Below, one piece after another: positions 58,562 to 64,000 of a DNA stretch of 64,000 nt (positions within the stretch are counted from its first letter, which is position 1; each line of letters opens with the position of its first letter). This DNA is from an uncultured Paenibacillaceae bacterium (GTDB lineage Bacteria > Bacillota > Bacilli > Aneurinibacillales > Aneurinibacillaceae). The DNA lies in contig CAMLDI010000011.1 of the NCBI GenBank assembly GCA_946478845.1, forward strand, positions 1-64,000, in the 5' to 3' direction. A program made the translations under genes and the position numbers. Below the pieces are notes generated by a model. The model did no database searches, was not told where the DNA came from, and saw only the letters and a list, made by a program, of their open reading frames with translations.

Positions 58562-59632
58562 ATGTCTTTCCAGAATTTTATTACTAATGCGATAAGTGAA
58601 TGGATGAAAGCCTCTGGGACGGACTTTGATATTGTGATGAGCAGCCGTATTCGTCTGGCAAGGAATTTAAGTGAATACCCGTTTCCTATGCTTTCAACTG
58701 ATTCCCAGTTAAACAAAGTAATCGAAGTGGTGGAAGAAGCAATCCATGATGAAGGATTTTCACAAATAGGTTCCTTAGAGCTTATTCCTATGGAAAGCTT
58801 AACTCCATTGCTAAAAAGAGTGTTAGTTGAAAAACACTTAATAAGCCCAAACCTTGCTAACCAGTCAAGGAAGGGGGCTGTTGTGTTAAATCAAAATGAA
58901 TCCATTAGTATTCTTGTGAATGAGGAAGATCATTTGCGGATTCAATGCCTTTTTGCAGGGTTAGAATTAAGGGAAGCCTGGGAGTTGGCTGACCGCATTG
59001 ATGACTTATTTGAGAAACATATGGATTTGGCATTTGATGAAAACCGTGGATTTTTAACCAGTTGTCCAACTAATGTAGGTACAGGAATCCGCGCCTCTGT
59101 CATGATGCATTTGCCTGCTTTAGTCATGACACAACAGATTAACCGGATATTAACCGCAATCTCCCAGGTTGGGTTAGTGGTAAGAGGGATTTATGGCGAG
59201 GGAAGTGAAGCCATTGGGAATTTGTTTCAAATCTCTAATCAAATTACCCTCGGTCAGTCTGAAAAAGAAATTATCGATAATCTGTATGGGGTTGCCCGGC
59301 AGATTGTCGAGCAAGAAAGAGCAGCACGCAGGCACTTAATTGAACAAAATCGCCTGCAGTTTGAAGATCGCTTGTTTCGTTCTTTTGGAATTTTAAAATG
59401 TGCCCGTATTATTGAATCAAAAGAGGCAGCTCAGAGATTATCCGATGTACGCCTTGGCATTGATTTGGGATTAATTAAAGGAATCAATCCCAATATCATA
59501 AATGAGTTAATGATTATGACCCAGCCGGGGTTTTTACAACAATATTCGGGGCAAGAATTAACTGCTACTTCCCGTGATGAGCGCCGTGCCCGTTTGATTC
59601 GTGAACGCCTGGATACAGGCCACGGGTCCTAA
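58562..59632 (+). CDS. mcsB: Protein arginine kinase McsB
   Basis: The 356-residue phosphagen-kinase-fold protein has VMSSRIRLARNLSEYPFPM near residue 25-45, LTSCPTNVGTGIRASVMMHLP and a basic region at 330-350 (RDERRARLIRERL). It phosphorylates arginine, marking proteins for ClpCP. GGAGGG precedes the ATG. Confidence 0.96.
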   Translation: MSFQNFITNAISEWMKASGTDFDIVMSSRIRLARNLSEYPFPMLSTDSQLNKVIEVVEEAIHDEGFSQIGSLELIPMESLTPLLKRVLVEKHLISPNLANQSRKGAVVLNQNESISILVNEEDHLRIQCLFAGLELREAWELADRIDDLFEKHMDLAFDENRGFLTSCPTNVGTGIRASVMMHLPALVMTQQINRILTAISQVGLVVRGIYGEGSEAIGNLFQISNQITLGQSEKEIIDNLYGVARQIVEQERAARRHLIEQNRLQFEDRLFRSFGILKCARIIESKEAAQRLSDVRLGIDLGLIKGINPNIINELMIMTQPGFLQQYSGQELTATSRDERRARLIRERLDTGHGS

Positions 59633-59659
59633 AACAGAATTTTTTGGAGGTGTTGTCAA

Positions 59660-62107
59660 ATGATGTTTGGCCGTTTTACTGAAAGAGCGCAAAAAGTATT
59701 AGCATTAGCCCAGGAAGAAGCGGTCCGTTTAGGACACAGAAACATTGGAACTGAGCATATCCTTTTAGGATTAATCCGTGAAGGAGATGGCATTGCAGCA
59801 AAAGCCTTGCAAGCGCTTGGTCTAGGCTTAGACCGGATTCAAGGTGAGGTTGAATCGTTGATTGGTCGTGGTACCGAACAGCCAAACAATATCAACTACA
59901 CCCCCAGAGCGAAAAAAGTGATTGAATTATCTATGGATGAAGCGAGAAAACTTGGCCACACCTATGTAGGAACTGAGCATATCCTTTTAGGTTTAATCCG
60001 TGAAGGAGAAGGTGTGGCAGCCAGAGTTTTAAATAATCTTGGGGTAAGCCTTAATAAAGCACGTCAGCAGGTTCTCCAACTTCTAGGGAGTAGTGAGTCT
60101 CTTTCCTCTCATCAACAATCTACAGGGGCAGCCTCTGTTAATACGCCAACCCTTGATAGCCTTGCTAGAGATTTAACAGCTGTAGCCAGAGAAGGTGGTT
60201 TAGACCCTGTTATTGGACGTGAAAAAGAAATCGAACGGGTTATTCAAGTATTAAGCCGTCGTACAAAAAATAATCCAGTTCTCATTGGGGAGCCTGGTGT
60301 AGGAAAAACAGCCATTGCTGAAGGCCTTGCCCAGCGAATCGTCAATAATGAGATTCCAGAAACCCTTCGCAACAAACGGGTTATGACACTGGATATGGGT
60401 ACAGTGGTTGCCGGCACAAAATATCGGGGTGAATTTGAAGACCGATTAAAGAAAATAATGGATGAAATTCGCCAGGCAGGTAACATTGTATTGTTTATTG
60501 ATGAATTGCACACCCTTATTGGTGCAGGTGGGGCTGAAGGGGCAATCGATGCTTCCAATATCCTAAAACCTTCTCTTGCCCGTGGGGAATTACAATGCAT
60601 TGGTGCTACTACACTTGATGAATATCGTAAATATATTGAAAAAGATGCAGCATTAGAACGCCGCTTCCAGCCCATTCAAGTAGATGAACCCAGTGCAGAA
60701 GAAGCCGTTCAAATTTTATACGGATTGCGGGACCGCTATGAAGCCCATCACCGTGTAAAAATTTTGGATGAAGCTATTCAACAAGCTGTCTATCTATCTG
60801 ACCGATATATTACAGATCGTTTCTTGCCAGATAAGGCCATCGATTTAATCGATGAAGCTGCATCAAAAGTAAGACTTCAATCCTTTACTGTTCCGCCAAA
60901 TTTAAAAGATTTGGAGAAAAAACTAGAAGAGGTTCGCAAGGAAAAAGATGCGGCAGTACAAAGCCAGGAATTTGAGAAAGCAGCTTCTTTAAGAGACAAA
61001 GAACAAAGATTGCGTGAAGAATTAGAGAAGACAAAAAATGAATGGCAAGAAAAACAAGGGCAGACTGATTCTGAAGTAACCACTGAAGATATTGCATCTG
61101 TTGTTGCAAGTTGGACTGGTGTTCCTGTTGTTAAATTAAAAGAAGAAGAAACAGAGCGATTGTTGAAAATGGAAGAAATCTTGCATAAGCGTGTGATTGG
61201 CCAGGAAGATGCAGTGAAATCCATTTCTCGGGCCATCCGTCGGGCAAGAGCAGGATTGAAAGATCCGAAACGGCCCATTGGATCCTTTATCTTCCTTGGC
61301 CCAACGGGGGTTGGTAAAACGGAATTAGGCCGGGCATTAGCTGAATCTTTATTTGGATCTGAGGATGCTATTATTCGGATTGATATGTCAGAATATATGG
61401 AGAAACACTCCACTTCCCGTTTAGTTGGAGCGCCTCCCGGATATGTAGGTTTTGATGAAGGGGGCCAATTAACAGAGAAAGTTCGTCGGAAACCTTATTC
61501 TGTTGTCCTCCTTGATGAAATTGAAAAGGCCCATCCTGAAGTGTTCAATATTTTATTGCAAGTATTAGAAGACGGACGTTTAACAGATTCTAAGGGTCGT
61601 ACAGTCGATTTCCGCAATACTGTAATTATCATGACATCCAATGTTGGGGCGGAAATGATTAAAAAGAACGCTTCTCTTGGATTCACAGCACCTAATAGCA
61701 ATAAACAATATGATGATATGAAAGACCGGGTGTTAGGAGAATTAAAACGCAGTTTCCGTCCGGAGTTTCTTAATCGGATTGATGAAATCATTGTATTCCA
61801 TTCCCTTAATGAAGAGCATATTACTGAAATCGTAACGTTAATGGCAAATCAATTGCGGAGCCGATTAATTGATCAGGGAATTGATTTTATTCTTTCAGAT
61901 GAAGCGAAGAAATTCCTGGTTAAAGAAGGATATGATCCTGCTTATGGGGCAAGGCCTTTACGCCGCTCTATTCAACGAAACATTGAAGATCGCCTTTCCG
62001 AGGAACTGCTCATTGGAAACATTAAACAGGGTGATACTGTCTCTATTGATGTAGCTGATGGGAAAATTACAATAGAGAAAGCTGCCAAATCAGTTTCTCA
62101 AAAATAA
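59660..62107 (+). CDS. clpC: ClpC ATPase
   Basis: The 815-residue Hsp100 protein has two N-terminal Clp-N repeats (about 1-145, [15 protein letters not shown] and [15 protein letters not shown]), AAA1 ([13 protein letters not shown]), a UVR-like M-domain (about 410-470), and AAA2 ([15 protein letters not shown]). It unfolds McsB-marked proteins for ClpP. TTTGGAGG precedes the ATGATG. Confidence 0.97.
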   Translation: MMFGRFTERAQKVLALAQEEAVRLGHRNIGTEHILLGLIREGDGIAAKALQALGLGLDRIQGEVESLIGRGTEQPNNINYTPRAKKVIELSMDEARKLGHTYVGTEHILLGLIREGEGVAARVLNNLGVSLNKARQQVLQLLGSSESLSSHQQSTGAASVNTPTLDSLARDLTAVAREGGLDPVIGREKEIERVIQVLSRRTKNNPVLIGEPGVGKTAIAEGLAQRIVNNEIPETLRNKRVMTLDMGTVVAGTKYRGEFEDRLKKIMDEIRQAGNIVLFIDELHTLIGAGGAEGAIDASNILKPSLARGELQCIGATTLDEYRKYIEKDAALERRFQPIQVDEPSAEEAVQILYGLRDRYEAHHRVKILDEAIQQAVYLSDRYITDRFLPDKAIDLIDEAASKVRLQSFTVPPNLKDLEKKLEEVRKEKDAAVQSQEFEKAASLRDKEQRLREELEKTKNEWQEKQGQTDSEVTTEDIASVVASWTGVPVVKLKEEETERLLKMEEILHKRVIGQEDAVKSISRAIRRARAGLKDPKRPIGSFIFLGPTGVGKTELGRALAESLFGSEDAIIRIDMSEYMEKHSTSRLVGAPPGYVGFDEGGQLTEKVRRKPYSVVLLDEIEKAHPEVFNILLQVLEDGRLTDSKGRTVDFRNTVIIMTSNVGAEMIKKNASLGFTAPNSNKQYDDMKDRVLGELKRSFRPEFLNRIDEIIVFHSLNEEHITEIVTLMANQLRSRLIDQGIDFILSDEAKKFLVKEGYDPAYGARPLRRSIQRNIEDRLSEELLIGNIKQGDTVSIDVADGKITIEKAAKSVSQK

Positions 62108-62115
62108 TGTATTTC

Positions 62116-62152
62116 AAAGGCGGTATGCGTTTTTAAACGCTACCGCCTTTCT
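62116..62152 (+). terminator. Rho-independent terminator after clpC
   Basis: AAAGGCGGTA/TACCGCCTTT arms with GCGTTT/AAACGC pairing inside give a stem of about 16 bp; a CTAATT follows the TTT. Confidence 0.8.
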
Positions 62153-62192
62153 AATTGCCAAGTTTTCTTTATAAAGGGATGTGTAACAACCG

Positions 62193-63560
62193 ATGGCTAA
62201 AATAAAAACAAAATTTGTTTGTCAGGATTGTGGGTATGAATCTCCAAAATGGATGGGAAAATGCCCAGGGTGTGGAAAATGGAACACCCTGGTCGAAGAA
62301 TTTGAGAGTAAAGGCCCAGGCCGCTCTTACCCATCTGTGGAAAAAGGAAGTTCACAGCCTTCATCAATCACAAAAATTGTAAGAGAGGAAGAACCTCGTT
62401 TATTAACGGATATGGAAGAGTTAAATCGAGTGCTTGGGGGAGGGATTGTCCCAGGTTCTCTCATCTTAGTTGGCGGAGACCCGGGGATTGGCAAATCTAC
62501 TCTTCTTCTGCAAACATCCCAACAGGTGGCAAGAAAAAACCAAAAAGTATTATATATTTCAGGAGAGGAATCCTTAAGACAAATAAAATTACGAGCGGAT
62601 CGGCTTGATGTGGGCCATCAAGAGTTGTATGTGTTTGCGGAAACCAATTTGTTGTTATTAGAACAACAAATTGAGGCTATTCATCCTGCTGTTGTCATAA
62701 TTGATTCCATCCAAACCATTTTTCATCCGGATATCACTTCAGCTCCAGGCAGTGTTTCTCAGGTAAGGGAATGCACCTCTCTTTTAATGCGGTTGGCTAA
62801 AACAAAAGATGTGGCCATTTTTATCGTAGGACATGTTACAAAAGAAGGTTCTATTGCAGGTCCCCGTATGTTAGAGCATATGGTAGATGCAGTTCTTTAC
62901 TTTGAAGGAGAACGCCATCATTCTTATCGTATCTTGCGTGCGGTAAAAAATCGGTTTGGCTCCACCAATGAAATTGGAATTTTTGAAATGGTGGAGCATG
63001 GATTGAGAGAAGTGACTAATCCATCCGAAATGTTTTTGTCAGAGCGCTCAAGCGGGGTAGCAGGATCTATTGTGGTAGCGAGTATGGAAGGGACACGGCC
63101 CGTTCTGGTTGAATTGCAGGCCCTGGTGACCCCAACGGGTTTTGCTACGCCTCGAAGAATGGCTACTGGGGTAGACTATAATCGGGTAACAATGATTATG
63201 GCTGTCCTAGAGAAAAGAGCGGGTCTCTTAATGCAAAACCAGGATGCTTATGTAAATGTAGCCGGGGGTGTCCGTCTAGATGAACCGGCCATTGATTTGG
63301 CGATTTCCATGAGCCTAGCTTCAAGTTTTCGAGACAGAAGGACCAATCCCTATGATGTAGTGATTGGGGAAATAGGGCTAACCGGAGAAGTGCGTGGGGT
63401 TTCACGAATAGAACAACGGGTAAAAGAGGCGAAAAAATTAGGCTTTAAGAGAGTGATTATTCCATATAAGAATCTTTCTGGGTGGGATTATCCTGCAGGA
63501 ATTGAAGTCATCGGTGTAAATAATATAACGGAAGCATTAAGGGAAACGCTGGGGGGATAA
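62193..63560 (+). CDS. radA: DNA repair protein RadA (Sms)
   Basis: The 455-residue protein has an N-terminal zinc finger ([21 protein letters not shown], shown by the C-x2-C pairs at about 10-13 and 25-28), Walker [11 protein letters not shown], the KNRFGS motif (about 252) and a C-terminal Lon-like domain ([18 protein letters not shown]). It is a branch-migrating helicase in recombination and interacts with DisA. Confidence 0.96.
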   Translation: MAKIKTKFVCQDCGYESPKWMGKCPGCGKWNTLVEEFESKGPGRSYPSVEKGSSQPSSITKIVREEEPRLLTDMEELNRVLGGGIVPGSLILVGGDPGIGKSTLLLQTSQQVARKNQKVLYISGEESLRQIKLRADRLDVGHQELYVFAETNLLLLEQQIEAIHPAVVIIDSIQTIFHPDITSAPGSVSQVRECTSLLMRLAKTKDVAIFIVGHVTKEGSIAGPRMLEHMVDAVLYFEGERHHSYRILRAVKNRFGSTNEIGIFEMVEHGLREVTNPSEMFLSERSSGVAGSIVVASMEGTRPVLVELQALVTPTGFATPRRMATGVDYNRVTMIMAVLEKRAGLLMQNQDAYVNVAGGVRLDEPAIDLAISMSLASSFRDRRTNPYDVVIGEIGLTGEVRGVSRIEQRVKEAKKLGFKRVIIPYKNLSGWDYPAGIEVIGVNNITEALRETLGG

Positions 63561-63561
63561 G

Positions 63562-64000
63562 ATGTCTGTAAATAACAAAAAAGACAAATTTATCGCAGAA
63601 GTATTACAATTAGTATCTCCTGGAACAAAATTGCGCGATGGGTTAGAAAATATTCTTCGCGCGAATACCGGTGCTTTAATTGTAATTGGAGAATATGAAA
63701 AGATCCAGGAGGTTGTCGATGGTGGTTTTCATATTTATTGTGATTTAACTCCGGCACATCTTTATGAGTTAGCTAAAATGGATGGTGCAATTATTATAAG
63801 CAAAGATTTAAAGAAAATTTTATATGCCAATACCCAATTAATCCCTGATCCAACCATAACTTCTACAGAGACAGGGATTAGGCATCGGACGGCAGAGCGG
63901 GTTGCCAGGCAAACAGGAAAATTAGTTATTTCTATTTCCCAACGGAGAAATGTTATTACTTTATACCGGGGGCCTTATCGGTATTCCTTAAAGGACATTG
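63562..64000 (+). CDS. disA: DNA integrity scanning diadenylate cyclase DisA, 5' part (partial)
   Basis: The reading frame from ATG 63562 stays open to the window edge, giving 146 codons. The DAC domain is clear, with the DGAIIIS motif (about 74) and [14 protein letters not shown] (about 107), the catalytic DGA and RHR signatures. It makes c-di-AMP while scanning DNA. It starts 1 nt after the radA stop, as in B. subtilis. The C-terminal DNA-binding part lies outside. Confidence 0.96.
   Translation, partial: MSVNNKKDKFIAEVLQLVSPGTKLRDGLENILRANTGALIVIGEYEKIQEVVDGGFHIYCDLTPAHLYELAKMDGAIIISKDLKKILYANTQLIPDPTITSTETGIRHRTAERVARQTGKLVISISQRRNVITLYRGPYRYSLKDI

Noticed and set aside
60244..61413. Long antisense frames inside clpC
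   Set aside because: They are Ser/Arg-rich reverse-frame shadows of the conserved ClpC coding sequence without start signals.

Overview
The window is about 64 kb of chromosome from an endospore-forming member of the Bacillales (low-GC Bacillota). Spore genes are everywhere: SASPs, gin, fin, yabG, spoVG, spoVT, yabP, yabQ and spoIIE. The gene order follows, almost gene for gene, the Bacillus subtilis segment that runs from the rrnA operon and csfB to disA. Several departures argue against Bacillus itself. The 16S rRNA 3' end reads GGTGCGGATGG instead of GGTGCGGCTGG, nadABC lies between ftsH and coaX, and a PrsA-like foldase gene lies between mfd and spoVT. From memory these look more like Brevibacillus, Paenibacillus and relatives; this placement is an inference.

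Region 1 (1-6.4 kb) is the variable part. It starts with the last bases of a 16S rRNA gene, then a tRNA-Ala(GGC) and a terminator, with no 23S or 5S following. Next come a DUF6442/HTH pair framed by two near-identical terminators, two small genes of probable spore role (a His-rich protein and an alpha/beta SASP), an unlisted 45-residue CxxC protein, a homocitrate/isopropylmalate synthase-cupin fusion, two polysaccharide deacetylases, and a degenerate UDP-sugar dehydrogenase-like gene. Region 2 (6.1-12.5 kb) is gin, Orn/Lys/Arg decarboxylase, tmk, holB, ricT, yabA, trmN6, rsmI, with abrB convergent. Region 3 (12.7-20.2 kb) is T-box-metS, yabD, yabE, rnmV, rsmA, yabG, veg, sspF. Region 4 (20.3-36.4 kb) is ispE, purR, ridA, spoVG, glmU, prs, pth, fin, mfd, prsA-like, spoVT, yabM, mazG, rqcP, yabP, yabQ, divIC. 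Region 5 (36.5-49.4 kb) is spoIIE, tilS, hprT, ftsH, nadABC, coaX, hslO, cysK. Region 6 (49.5-64 kb) is the folate operon (pabB-pabA-pabC-folP-folB-folK), dusB, greA, lysS, the CtsR heat-shock operon (ctsR-mcsA-mcsB-clpC), radA and the 5' part of disA, which runs off the window.

Promoter motifs fit the expected biology: sigma-F upstream of both gin and fin, sigma-G upstream of sspF and spoVT, sigma-K upstream of yabG, sigma-H upstream of spoVG, tandem sigma-A promoters for veg, a long-spaced Spo0A-type promoter for spoIIE, a T-box for metS and a textbook CtsR operator for ctsR. Several genes that accompany these in B. subtilis are absent here: xpaC, yaaN, darA, yaaR, yazA, ctc, yabR, yabS, yabT, yacD and yazB.

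I found no CRISPR array, transposase, prophage or defence system. I also see no clear previously undescribed multi-gene system. The most interesting leads are the orphan 16S-tRNA-Ala unit, the synthase-cupin fusion, the degenerate dehydrogenase, the hairpin that locks up a deacetylase ribosome binding site, and the small unannotated CxxC protein.
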